Assembly (NCBI GenBank): GCA_050633165.1
Contig: JBOEFZ010000034.1
Span: 1 to 64,000 of the forward strand
DNA from: TMED27 sp050633165
GTDB taxonomy: Bacteria > Pseudomonadota > Alphaproteobacteria > Micavibrionales > Micavibrionaceae
Direction: 5' to 3'
Length of the DNA: 64,000 nt
Numbering within the stretch: the first letter of the stretch is position 1; each line of letters starts with the position of its first letter. Shown piece by piece: positions 9,501 through 15,984 of the stretch. Under the pieces are notes generated by a model. It saw only the letters and a list, made by a program, of their open reading frames with translations, was not told the DNA's origin and ran no database searches. The translations under genes and the position numbers were made by a program.

Positions 9501-10086
9501 CGGCCTGCTGCATGAACGCAACGACCTCACGGCGGCGATAGAAGAGCTCCGCTCCGCCATCAACACCATCAATGCCGAGGCCCGGACACGCCTCCTCGCC
9601 GCCTTCGACCATGTAAACGCCCATTTTCAACGCCTCTTCACCCAGCTCTTTGGCGGCGGAAAGGCGCATCTCGCCCTCATCGATGACGAAGAAACCCAAG
9701 CCAAAGACCCCCTTGGCGCAGGCTTGGAAATCTTCGCCCAACCACCGGGCAAGGCGCTGCAATCCCTCTCCCTATTATCCGGCGGCGAGCAAACATTGGC
9801 CTCCATCGCCCTCATCTTCGCCATGTTCCTCACCAACCCGTCCCCCATCTGCGTGCTCGATGAAATCGACGCGCCCCTTGATGACGCCAATGTTGACCGC
9901 GTGTGCGATCTCCTCGATGACATTGCCGCACGCGGCGAAACCCGCTTCCTCATCATCACCCACCACCGCCTAACCATGGCGCGGATGGATCGCCTCTATG
10001 GCGTAACAATGGGCGAGCGCGGCGTCTCTCAACTCGTCTCCGTCGATTTACAACAAAGCTTCTCCTTCCTTGATGAGGCGGCATAA
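6595..10086 (+). CDS. smc: Chromosome segregation/condensation ATPase SMC
   Basis: 1163 aa, normal for bacterial SMC. The N-terminal head has the Walker A motif GPNGCGKSNLVEALRW at about residues 32-47. Two long coiled coils, very rich in Glu, Lys, Ala and Gln, flank a hinge at roughly residues 500-640. The C-terminal head has the ABC signature LSLLSGGEQTLASIAL and the Walker B block CVLDEIDAPLDDANV. The protein dimerises and, with ScpA/ScpB, organises and resolves sister chromosomes. Start overlaps the DsbA-like stop (TAATG). The next gene is atpI, 2 bp downstream. Confidence 0.97.
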   Translation: MLQFDRLRIHGFKSFVDRTELEIAPGLNGIVGPNGCGKSNLVEALRWVMGESSAKKMRGGGMEDVIFNGTDKRAARNIAEVSLLLDNASRTATSAYNGSDEIEVIRRIERDKGSNYKINGKNQRARDVQMLFADTVTGANSPALVSQGQVAKIINAKPLERRLILEESAGISGLYARRHEAELRLRAAENNMTRIQDVLGSMESRLNALKRQARQAGRYRNINAQIRQLEILIAYLEWRALHTRIQDTNRKFGEAESIVAEHLAAVSQLGKTLNTQSEDLPTLRRSEAELGATLQTQKLTLQRLEDEIARMQQDLEDTQTQLTQTKTDLAHEENVKAESEEAFTRIEAEQKNLIEEENTQGDKLEEKHAIRAELESKVETLEAQYNALMQSTAQAKAEKNAAEKRVQTQQSRLENIQSRIESADEDLTALKQSGSEAEKAESLAQEIETLETTLETLKTDSATNQTAIEEAGKTLDTARDAQSAIENKKSEFDTEISMLEDFLNEDPQSAAPPVLNDVKPDSGFEKALSRALGDSLMASLEREANTSWQAVKRQLSDMPALPDTCETLLPHVRAPKALELALSQIGVVNDDAQGESLLPALAPGQSLVSRDGSYWRWDGYCIKATATDRHAKYLEQKNTLHTLLQKRPEIETLITDARTALQSAQTTRDNLQEKRSTLSKDIQQKENTLRVTRSDWNNIREAAAKHDAQISRLEQTLTLAREDEAETKAVLEADRAALKLFDDIKDQDKEAQLESLHQSLTETRSKAAEAVRAYDLYVQEQNTRKARLQALGDERVNLQNRTIRARERIKSLSARDTDLSEKLKTLIAQPKTSKADQEKLLSKISETELLRDQAAEKLTIRENEVNETNKALREAERTLSDAKESRAHAQATMASIKEQLESCETTITEKFQLKPQDLPQHAAIDIENNTEDLDTLRSKREKLTRERDSIGPVNLRAEDEATELESEVGGLLHERNDLTAAIEELRSAINTINAEARTRLLAAFDHVNAHFQRLFTQLFGGGKAHLALIDDEETQAKDPLGAGLEIFAQPPGKALQSLSLLSGGEQTLASIALIFAMFLTNPSPICVLDEIDAPLDDANVDRVCDLLDDIAARGETRFLIITHHRLTMARMDRLYGVTMGERGVSQLVSVDLQQSFSFLDEAA

Positions 10087-10088
10087 TT

Positions 10089-10301
10089 ATGAGTAACGAA
10101 GCAGACGGATACAACCAAGGCTACAGCTTCCTCGCTACCATCATCGCGGCAGGAATCATCGGCTATGCCATCGATCATTACGCCCAAACCCAACCATGGG
10201 GGTTCTTGGGCTTTATGTGCATCGGCATTATTTACGCGACATACAAGGCGCAAAAAGCAATGAACCCGCCAGATCAGCAAGATGATCCAAAAAAAGACTA
10301 A
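10089..10301 (+). CDS. atpI: AtpI/AtpZ-like F0 assembly protein
   Basis: 70 aa with two predicted membrane segments: SFLATIIAAGIIGYAIDHYA at about 13-32 and WGFLGFMCIGIIYATYKA at about 37-54. The charged C-terminus (DPKKD) is typical. Members of this family sit first in F0 operons and help in c-ring assembly or Mg handling. The family is short and poorly conserved, so the call depends on the position before atpB and the two-helix pattern. It starts 2 bp after smc, so the ATP synthase genes may be partly transcribed from the smc operon. Confidence 0.85.
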   Translation: MSNEADGYNQGYSFLATIIAAGIIGYAIDHYAQTQPWGFLGFMCIGIIYATYKAQKAMNPPDQQDDPKKD

Positions 10302-10381
10302 TTTTTTAACAAATCCCCATTGCACTCCCCGCTAATCCACGCTATTTAATGGGCAAAATTTTAAGCAGGGCATCGAATGGC

Positions 10382-11128
10382 ATGGCTAACCCAGTAAAAC
10401 AATTCGTTATTGAAGAAAAAATCGCATTTGACGCGGGCGGCATTGATCTTTCCTTCACGAACTCCGCCCTTTGGATGGTGTTTGGCGTTGTTCTCTCCAC
10501 CATGTTCCTCTCCATCGCCATGCGCAAGCGTGAGCTTGTCCCCGGCCGGATGCAGGTCTTTGCCGAACTCCTCTATGAATTCGTTGCCAAAATGGTCCGC
10601 GATAATGTCGGCGCAAAGGGACGCAAATACTTCCCCTTCGTCTTCACCGTATTCGTATTTGTCCTGATGGGGAATATCCTCGGCCTCCTCCCATACTCCT
10701 TCACCTATACAAGCCATCTGGCCGTCACCGGCGCTCTCGCGCTTGGCGTGTTCTTCATGGTTATTATCTTCGGCCTCATCAATCACGGCGCAAAATTCTT
10801 CAGCATCTTCATCCCCTCCGGCGTGCCATGGTGGATTTTGCCCATCATCATCCCGATCGAGCTTATCTCCTTCTTCGTCCGCCCAATCACACTCTCCGTG
10901 CGTCTTTTCGCCAACATGATGGCGGGACACATCATGCTCAAAATCATCGCCGGTTTCGCCGTCGGCGCGGCAGGCATGGCGAGCTGGGGCTTCCTTGTCG
11001 GCTTTGCCCCCGCATTCATCGGCACATTGATGCTCCTCTTCGAATTGCTCGTCGCATTCATTCAGGCTTACGTATTTGCAATTTTGGCATGCGTTTATTT
11101 AAAAGACTCTGTTGATTTGCATCACTAG
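10382..11128 (+). CDS. atpB: ATP synthase F0 subunit a
   Basis: 248 aa from the ATG at 10382 (MANPVKQF, the usual alphaproteobacterial N-terminus). The upstream ATG at 10349 would add 11 residues and is less likely. Subunit a forms the two proton half-channels next to the c-ring in the inner membrane. Five or six membrane helices are visible. The essential arginine is in SVRLFANMMAGHIMLKI, and the last helix (LLFELLVAFIQAYVFAILACVYL) carries the conserved Gln. The sequence LFFNSAL-type entry region (LSFTNSALWM) is also family-like. Confidence 0.96.
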   Translation: MANPVKQFVIEEKIAFDAGGIDLSFTNSALWMVFGVVLSTMFLSIAMRKRELVPGRMQVFAELLYEFVAKMVRDNVGAKGRKYFPFVFTVFVFVLMGNILGLLPYSFTYTSHLAVTGALALGVFFMVIIFGLINHGAKFFSIFIPSGVPWWILPIIIPIELISFFVRPITLSVRLFANMMAGHIMLKIIAGFAVGAAGMASWGFLVGFAPAFIGTLMLLFELLVAFIQAYVFAILACVYLKDSVDLHH

Positions 11129-11192
11129 CTATGTCACAAAGCACAAAAAGTTTTTAACCCCTTAAACAGTAAACAAAAGAAGGAAAATTAAC

Positions 11193-11417
11193 ATGGAATT
11201 AGAAGCAGCAAAATTGATCGCAGGTGCTCTTGCAATGCTCCCCGCTTTCGGTGCGGCAATTGGTCTTGGTCTTTACTTCAAGGCATATGCAGAAGGCGTT
11301 GCGCGCAACCCACAAGCAAAACCTGAACTTGATAAGAACTTCTTCCTTATCCTTGCGTTTATCGAAGCCCTTGGAATTATTCCAATCGGTCTTGGCGCAG
11401 CAATGTTGTTCGGCTAA
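11193..11417 (+). CDS. atpE: ATP synthase F0 subunit c
   Basis: 74 aa, the proteolipid of the rotating c-ring. It is a hairpin of two membrane helices joined by the polar loop ARNPQ (residues 37-41). The proton-binding carboxylate is Glu58 in AFIEALGI. The glycine motif of helix 1 (GAAIGLG) is intact. Glu58 together with the lack of the sodium-type ligands suggests proton coupling (inference). It has a strong ribosome-binding site (AGAAGGAAAA), as expected for the most abundant F0 subunit. It sits between atpB and the b' gene. Confidence 0.97.
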   Translation: MELEAAKLIAGALAMLPAFGAAIGLGLYFKAYAEGVARNPQAKPELDKNFFLILAFIEALGIIPIGLGAAMLFG

Positions 11418-11448
11418 ACCCAAACACATTTAACGGAAGAGAAAAATC

Positions 11449-12057
11449 ATGCGGCTGATCCATAATTCGCTTTTAACCCTTGGTGTTATCACCCTCACAA
11501 ATGCATTTGTAACATTGGATGCATTCGCCGGTGGGGATGCGCATCACGGTGAAGAGATTAAGGGTCTGCCGCAACTCGATTTTTCAACCTATACGGCCCA
11601 GATTTTCTGGCTCATAATCTTTTTCGTTCTCCTCTACATCTTCTTCTCCAGCAAAACTTTGCCTGAAATCTCATCGGCAATCGAAGGCCGCCGTGAGAAA
11701 GTAGAGGGGGATCTCGCCTCTGCCCAAGATTCAAAACAAGAAGCCGAAGACGTGCAAGGCGCGTATGAAGCCTCCCTCGCCGCTGCCCGTGAAAAAGCAT
11801 CCAACACATTCCTTGATGCCGAAACCGCGATGAAAGCAAAACGCGATGAAAAACTCGAAGCCTTTAAGGCGCGCGCCGATAAATTAAACGGCGAGACGGA
11901 AAAACGCGTCGACGCCGCAAAGGCCGCCGCAATGGACGAGGCTCACGACATCGCCGCCGATGTTGCCCGCGCCGCCGCCGAAAAAATCGTCGGCATCTCC
12001 ACCGATTTGAAACAAGCCAAAACACTTGTACAAAATATTGATAAGAAGGCCGCCTAA
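11449..12057 (+). CDS. atpF': ATP synthase F0 subunit b' (second b-type subunit)
   Basis: 202 aa. An N-terminal hydrophobic stretch (residues about 8-27) resembles a signal sequence and is followed by a His-rich spacer (DAHHGEE). The true membrane anchor is QIFWLIIFFVLLYIFF near 52-67. The rest is a long amphipathic, charged helix forming the peripheral stalk. Two different b subunits (b and b') are typical of alphaproteobacteria and photosynthetic bacteria, where they heterodimerise. It lies 3 bp before atpF. Confidence 0.9.
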   Translation: MRLIHNSLLTLGVITLTNAFVTLDAFAGGDAHHGEEIKGLPQLDFSTYTAQIFWLIIFFVLLYIFFSSKTLPEISSAIEGRREKVEGDLASAQDSKQEAEDVQGAYEASLAAAREKASNTFLDAETAMKAKRDEKLEAFKARADKLNGETEKRVDAAKAAAMDEAHDIAADVARAAAEKIVGISTDLKQAKTLVQNIDKKAA

Positions 12058-12060
12058 GAC

Positions 12061-12549
12061 ATGGATTTCCTCTACGACACAAATACATGGTACGCCGTTT
12101 CCTTTGCAATGTTCTTTGCCATCGTATGGAAATACGGCCGCCCTGCCCTGCTTGGCTATCTCGATAACCGTATCGAATCCATCCGCATCGAAATCGAAAA
12201 GGCCGAAAACCTGAAGACCGAAGCGCAAGAGCTCCTCGCGCAATACCAACGCAAACACCGCGATGCCGTCCAGGAAGCCGACGCGATCATCAAAAACGCA
12301 AAAAAACACGCCGCCGAAATTCAAACGCAAGCCGAAACCGAGCTTGATGAAGTCATCGCCCGCCGTGAAAAGCAACTCCAGGAACGCCTGATCCGCATGG
12401 AGCAATCCGCCGTTGAAGAAATTAAAGCGCACACCGCAAATCTCGCTATCGAAGCGACAGCCGAAATTATTGCCGAAAAACTTGACAAAAAAACGAATGA
12501 AGCGTTAGTTGAAAGCGCGATTGGAAATATTTCCAACGCTGTTCACTAA
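12061..12549 (+). CDS. atpF: ATP synthase F0 subunit b
   Basis: 162 aa. A short N-terminal membrane helix (WYAVSFAMFFAIVWKYG, about 10-26) precedes a long charged coiled helix (IRIEIEKAENLKTEAQ onward). It forms the peripheral stalk with b', connecting subunit a to F1. It is the last of five F0 genes. The F1 genes (atpHAGDC) are not adjacent, as usual for alphaproteobacteria; proA follows after 17 bp. Confidence 0.95.
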   Translation: MDFLYDTNTWYAVSFAMFFAIVWKYGRPALLGYLDNRIESIRIEIEKAENLKTEAQELLAQYQRKHRDAVQEADAIIKNAKKHAAEIQTQAETELDEVIARREKQLQERLIRMEQSAVEEIKAHTANLAIEATAEIIAEKLDKKTNEALVESAIGNISNAVH

Positions 12550-12566
12550 TATTTCAAAGGTTTTTC

Positions 12567-13847
12567 ATGTCACAAGTAGCCATTGCCGAGCTATCCCCCC
12601 AAGCCATTGTTGACACCCTAGCGCAGGATGCAAAAGCAGCCTCCGCCACCCTCGCCCAAGTCGGCGAAGAGGCCATCAACAATGCGCTTACCGATCTTGC
12701 CAAAAACCTCCGCGCAAACACTGACGCAATCCTTGAGGGCAACGCAAAGGACATCGCCGCCGCAAAAGAGCGCGGCCTCACCGATGCCATGATCGACCGC
12801 CTAAAACTCGACAAATCCCGCATCGAAGGCATCGCAAGCGGCGTTGAAACAATTCAAAGCCTCGAAGATCCCGTCGGGCGCGTCCTGTGGGACACCACCC
12901 GCCCCAATGGCCTGAATATCGAGCGCGTCTCTGTCCCCATTGGCGTCTTAGGCATGATCTACGAATCACGCCCCAATGTTACGGTCGATGCCGCCGCCCT
13001 TTGCCTTAAATCCCGCAATGCGGTCATCCTGCGCGGTGGATCGGAAAGCCTACATAGCTCCCTCGCCCTCCACACAATCATCCAAAACACATTAACCGCG
13101 CACAACATCCCAAAGGCCGCCGTCTCCATGATCCCCACGCCCGATCGCGAAGCCGTCGGCGCGCTTCTACGCTCCCCCCTCGTCGATGCGGTCATCCCGC
13201 GCGGCGGCAAAGGCCTCATCAAACGCGTGCAAGACGAAGCCCGCATGCCGGTCTTCAGCCACCTCGACGGCATCTGCCACATCTATATCCACCCCTCCGT
13301 CAAACCCGATATTGCGGTCGAGGTTGCGCATAACGCCAAACTCCGCCGCACAGGAATCTGCGGCGCGGCGGAAACCCTCCTGCTCGACCAAAATCTCGCC
13401 CCCGAAATCGCAAAAGCCGTCCTCGCAAAGCTCCTCGATAATGGCTGCGAAATCGTCGGTGATAAAATGGCCCAAGCCCTCGATTCCCGCATCGGTGAAG
13501 CCACCGCCGAAGATTGGAGCACCGAATATCTCGACGCGAAAATCAGCGTCGCAACGGTAAACAACGTCACCGAAGCCGTCACTCACATCAACAGCTTCGG
13601 CTCCCACCACACCGATTGCATTCTCGCCGAAGACGATGAGGCCGTCGCAACCTTCCTCAACACCGTCGATAGCGGCATCTGCGTCCACAACGCCTCCACC
13701 CAATTCGCCGATGGCGGCGAGTTCGGCATGGGCGCAGAAATCGGCATCGCCACCGGAAAAATGCACGCAAGAGGCCCCGTAGGCCTAGAGCAACTCTGCA
13801 CCTACAAATACAAAATCCACGGCAACGGCCAAACCCGCCCAGCCTAA
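12567..13847 (+). CDS. proA: Glutamate-5-semialdehyde dehydrogenase (gamma-glutamyl phosphate reductase)
   Basis: 426 aa, second step of proline synthesis: NADPH-dependent reduction of gamma-glutamyl phosphate. Family blocks include PIGVLGMIYESRPNVTVDAAALCLKSRNAVILRGG, split here as PIGVLGMIYESRPNVT and LKSRNAVILRGGSE, then VIPRGGKGLI, and FGSHHTDCI. The catalytic cysteine lies in RRTGICGAAETLL. Length is normal. In many alphaproteobacteria proA is followed by nadD, rsfS and rlmH, and that order holds here. proB and obgE, usually upstream, are replaced by the F0 genes. Confidence 0.96.
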   Translation: MSQVAIAELSPQAIVDTLAQDAKAASATLAQVGEEAINNALTDLAKNLRANTDAILEGNAKDIAAAKERGLTDAMIDRLKLDKSRIEGIASGVETIQSLEDPVGRVLWDTTRPNGLNIERVSVPIGVLGMIYESRPNVTVDAAALCLKSRNAVILRGGSESLHSSLALHTIIQNTLTAHNIPKAAVSMIPTPDREAVGALLRSPLVDAVIPRGGKGLIKRVQDEARMPVFSHLDGICHIYIHPSVKPDIAVEVAHNAKLRRTGICGAAETLLLDQNLAPEIAKAVLAKLLDNGCEIVGDKMAQALDSRIGEATAEDWSTEYLDAKISVATVNNVTEAVTHINSFGSHHTDCILAEDDEAVATFLNTVDSGICVHNASTQFADGGEFGMGAEIGIATGKMHARGPVGLEQLCTYKYKIHGNGQTRPA

Positions 13848-13892
13848 ATAGGCATACACAGCTTATCCATACAATCGGTAGGCTTAGAGCGC

Positions 13893-14038
13893 TTAGTCGT
13901 TTGAATTCAAAATAATACAGTCAGCGAAAATTTTCGGCTTTTCAAAAAACAAACGTAAGCGTATTAAATATACGTGCGGCTTGTTTTTTGAAAAACGGAA
14001 ATTTGCAGCTCTGTATTATTCTGAAGGCAAATGACTAA
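13893..14038. repeat. Palindromic element E1 (146 bp)
   Basis: Long imperfect palindrome filling the proA-nadD gap. The left arm begins TTAGTCGTTTG (13893) and contains AATAATACAG and TTTTCAAAAAACAA. The right arm mirrors them (TTGTTTTTTGAAAA, CTGTATTATT, CAAATGACTAA, ending at 14038). The arms match at most positions over about 60 bp around a centre near 13965. The right end touches the nadD start codon. E1 shares its end motif (TAGTCRTT) and length with E2 (15774-15922). No reading frame of note. Confidence 0.85.
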
Positions 14039-14661
14039 TGTCGATTTTCTCCAACCCCCACCTCCATGACGCGCCCCGTTGGAAAAATATGCGCGTTGGC
14101 CTCCTCGGCGGCTCGTTCAACCCGCCGCATGAAGGACACGTCCATATTAGCCTTGCGGCGATGAAAGGCCTCCACCTTGATGCGGTATGGTGGCTCGTCA
14201 CCCCGCAAAACCCGATCAAGGACATCAAAGCCCCGCCCCAAAATGCCCGCGCGGATTTATGCCGAGAACTCGTCACGCACCCCAAAATCCTCGTCTCCAA
14301 CATCGAAACGCGGCTAGGCACGAATATCACCTACCAAACCATCAAAAAGCTCCGCCATCACTTCCCCCACACCGATTTCGCATGGATCAGCGGCATGGAC
14401 AACGCCCTCGGCCTGCATAAATGGAATAACTGGCAAGAATTGCTGAATGAAATCTGCATGGTGCATCTCACCCGCAATCCCGCGCGTTCTTTGGTGCGTA
14501 ACTGCCCCTACCGCATGTATAACCGCCAAAAACACGTTTTCATCGATAAAGCCGGAAACATGCCCCTCGATTCGGGCACAACATACTGGATGATGCAGAA
14601 AAAAATGGTCAACATATCCTCCACCGAAATCAGAGAAAAAGCTTTAAAATCAAAAGTATAA
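14038..14661 (+). CDS. nadD: Nicotinate-nucleotide adenylyltransferase
   Basis: 207 aa, adenylates nicotinate mononucleotide in NAD synthesis. The nucleotidyltransferase motif GGSFNPPHEGH is at about 24-34, and the C-terminal ISSTEIR block is present. The ATG at 14038 overlaps the end of palindrome E1 and lacks a ribosome-binding site. An internal ATG at 14089 (MRVGLLGGSF) is an alternative start. If 14089 is right, E1 lies fully outside the gene. Identity is secure; the start is not. Confidence 0.94.
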   Translation: MSIFSNPHLHDAPRWKNMRVGLLGGSFNPPHEGHVHISLAAMKGLHLDAVWWLVTPQNPIKDIKAPPQNARADLCRELVTHPKILVSNIETRLGTNITYQTIKKLRHHFPHTDFAWISGMDNALGLHKWNNWQELLNEICMVHLTRNPARSLVRNCPYRMYNRQKHVFIDKAGNMPLDSGTTYWMMQKKMVNISSTEIREKALKSKV

Positions 14662-14706
14662 CGAAATATTAGCAATCCCGATTGTGCACCGAAATATAAG
14701 CTTTCA

Positions 14707-14735
14707 TTGTCAAAATCCGATAATCGGCTTATAAT
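14707..14735 (+). promoter_or_regulatory. Strong sigma-70-type promoter before the nadD-rsfS small RNA/leader
   Basis: TTGTCA (14707-14712), a 17 bp spacer, and a perfect TATAAT (14730-14735). The predicted start is near 14742. A terminator follows about 100 bp later. Confidence 0.75.
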
Positions 14736-14741
14736 TAAACT

Positions 14742-14860
14742 ATGAGATTAAATTTAAGACATTCTCACATATCGGAGGTGCAACGTTGATAGGGCGCTCA
14801 CTTCCAAACAATATTTGCTTTTTAACACGGCTGAACGTATAAACACGTTCGGCTTTTTTT
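14742..14860 (+). ncRNA. Candidate small RNA or rsfS leader, about 119 nt
   Basis: A free-standing transcription unit: strong promoter at 14707-14735, no long gene, and an intrinsic terminator at 14830-14860. The internal part has an accessible GGAGGTG (14774-14780) and a CACTTCC stretch. The layout resembles alphaproteobacterial small RNAs such as the suhB/mmgR (alpha-r8) family, but that is unverified. Alternatively, GGAGGTG serves an 18-codon reading frame (TTG at 14786, MIGRSLPNNICFLTRLNV, stop 14840-14842) whose stop lies in the terminator loop. That would fit a translated attenuator for rsfS-rlmH. Confidence 0.65.
14830..14860 (+). terminator. Intrinsic terminator upstream of rsfS
   Basis: A nine-pair stem (GCTGAACGT with ACGTTCGGC, one G-U pair) around the loop ATAAAC, followed directly by seven T. 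It stops transcription 26 bp before rsfS. Confidence 0.9.
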
Positions 14861-14886
14861 ATGCCAAACAAAAAGGAGACTAGATC

Positions 14887-15279
14887 ATTTTAACAACGCA
14901 AATCCACGGTGAACTAACACCGCAAGAGCTTAAAACCCTTATCGTGCAGTCTTTAGACGCAGATAAAGCAGAAGACATCATCACAATCGATCTCGACGAA
15001 CAAAGCGGATTAGCAGACACAATGATCATTGCCTCCGGCACATCATCCCGTCACGTACACGGCCTCGCCAACAAATTGGACGACCGCATGAGCGCGCGGG
15101 GCGTCAAAGGCATCAAAACCGAAGGACTATCCCAATCCGATTGGGTCGTCATGGATATCGGCGATTGTATCGTCCACCTCTTCCGCCCCGAAGTCCGCGA
15201 GTTTTACAATCTCGAGAAAATGTGGGGCGCTTTCCACCCCATCCACACCGTTGATGCAGGAACACAAGTCTCAGCGTAA
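14887..15279 (+). CDS. rsfS: Ribosome silencing factor RsfS, likely AUU start
   Basis: RsfS binds ribosomal protein uL14 and blocks subunit joining. Core blocks are DADKAEDIITIDL, ADTMIIASGTSSRHV, GLSQSDWVVMDIGDCIVHLF and EVREFYNLEKMW. The family usually has a helix like TPQELKTLIVQSLD before DADKAED, and that helix is encoded here upstream of the first ordinary start (GTG 14944). The frame reaches back only to a TAG at 14881, so the only sensible start is ATT at 14887, 8 nt after AGGAG (14874-14878). This gives 130 aa. AUU starts are rare (infC is the known case). rlmH follows 9 bp later. Confidence 0.88.
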   Translation: MLTTQIHGELTPQELKTLIVQSLDADKAEDIITIDLDEQSGLADTMIIASGTSSRHVHGLANKLDDRMSARGVKGIKTEGLSQSDWVVMDIGDCIVHLFRPEVREFYNLEKMWGAFHPIHTVDAGTQVSA

Positions 15280-15288
15280 GCTCACCCC

Positions 15289-15723
15289 ATGAAAATAGAC
15301 ATCATCGCCGTCGGAAGCCTCAAAAAAGGGGCACTTTATGATGCATTGCAAATGTATCTGAAACGTATGCAATGGAACGTCAACATCATCGAGATCAAAG
15401 AATCCCAAAAAAATGAAAGCGAATTGATCCTCGCTAAAACAAACCCAAGCGCAAAAATCATAGCCCTTGATGAGCGCGGAACCTCCCTCCCCTCCCTAAA
15501 ATTCGCCAATAAGATCAAAGAATTCCAAAATAGCGGCGCATCACACATCCAATTCATCATCGGCGGCGCAGACGGCCTGTCCGATCAAATCCGCACCCGC
15601 GCCAACCTGCTCCTAAGCTTTGGTAAACAAACATGGCCGCATATGTTGGCACGCGTAATGCTAATCGAACAAATCTACCGCACCCAACAAATCCTAAGCG
15701 GACACCCCTATCACCGCGAATGA
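15289..15723 (+). CDS. rlmH: 23S rRNA pseudouridine-1915 N3-methyltransferase RlmH
   Basis: 144 aa SPOUT methyltransferase that methylates pseudouridine 1915 in helix 69 of 23S rRNA. The knot region is visible: IIALDERGTSLPS, FIIGGADGLSD and the C-terminal block MLARVMLIEQIYRTQQILSGHPYHRE (LARVMLIEQIYR and GHPYHRE). Length is normal. It pairs with rsfS in one transcript, as in most bacteria. The stop is followed by repeat R1. Confidence 0.96.
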   Translation: MKIDIIAVGSLKKGALYDALQMYLKRMQWNVNIIEIKESQKNESELILAKTNPSAKIIALDERGTSLPSLKFANKIKEFQNSGASHIQFIIGGADGLSDQIRTRANLLLSFGKQTWPHMLARVMLIEQIYRTQQILSGHPYHRE

Positions 15724-15739
15724 GAAACCATCCCTTTTT

Positions 15740-15960
15740 GTCATCCCGAGCGAAGCCGAGGGATCTGACATATTATAGTCGTTAAAATTATGGTTTGGAC
15801 AGCCATCGAAAATTATCAGCTTTTTGAAAAATACGACGCAGTGTACATGCGGTACATGAGGAGTATTTTTTCAAAAAACGGTAATTTGCAGACCTGTCCA
15901 AATCGTAAGTTTAATGACTATAGCAGATTCCTCCACGCGCTAACGCTTGGTCGGAATGAC
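15740..15960. repeat. Hairpin-ended element R1, interrupted by E2
   Basis: Left end GTCATCCC (15740) with hairpin ATCCC/GGGAT (15743-15747 / 15760-15764), then GGGATCT. Right end AGATTCC with hairpin to GGAAT, ending GGAATGAC (15953-15960). The ends are inverted copies of the pattern GTCATYCC-stem-GGRATCT seen in R2 (44674-44795) and R3 (46073-46421). The middle is taken up by palindrome E2 (15774-15922). Confidence 0.75.
15774..15922. repeat. Palindromic element E2 (149 bp) nested in R1
   Basis: Starts TATAGTCGTTAAA and ends TTTAATGACTATA. Inside are TTTGGACAG / CTGTCCAAA, then GAAAATTATC / GGTAATTTGC and GAAAAATAC / GTATTTTTTC around a centre near 15848 that contains GTACATG twice. The distance from TAGTC to ACAG is the same as in E1 although the bases between differ; within each element the arms still pair. 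No coding potential. Confidence 0.8.
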
Positions 15961-15984
15961 GATGAGGTTATTTTTCTACCCCAC

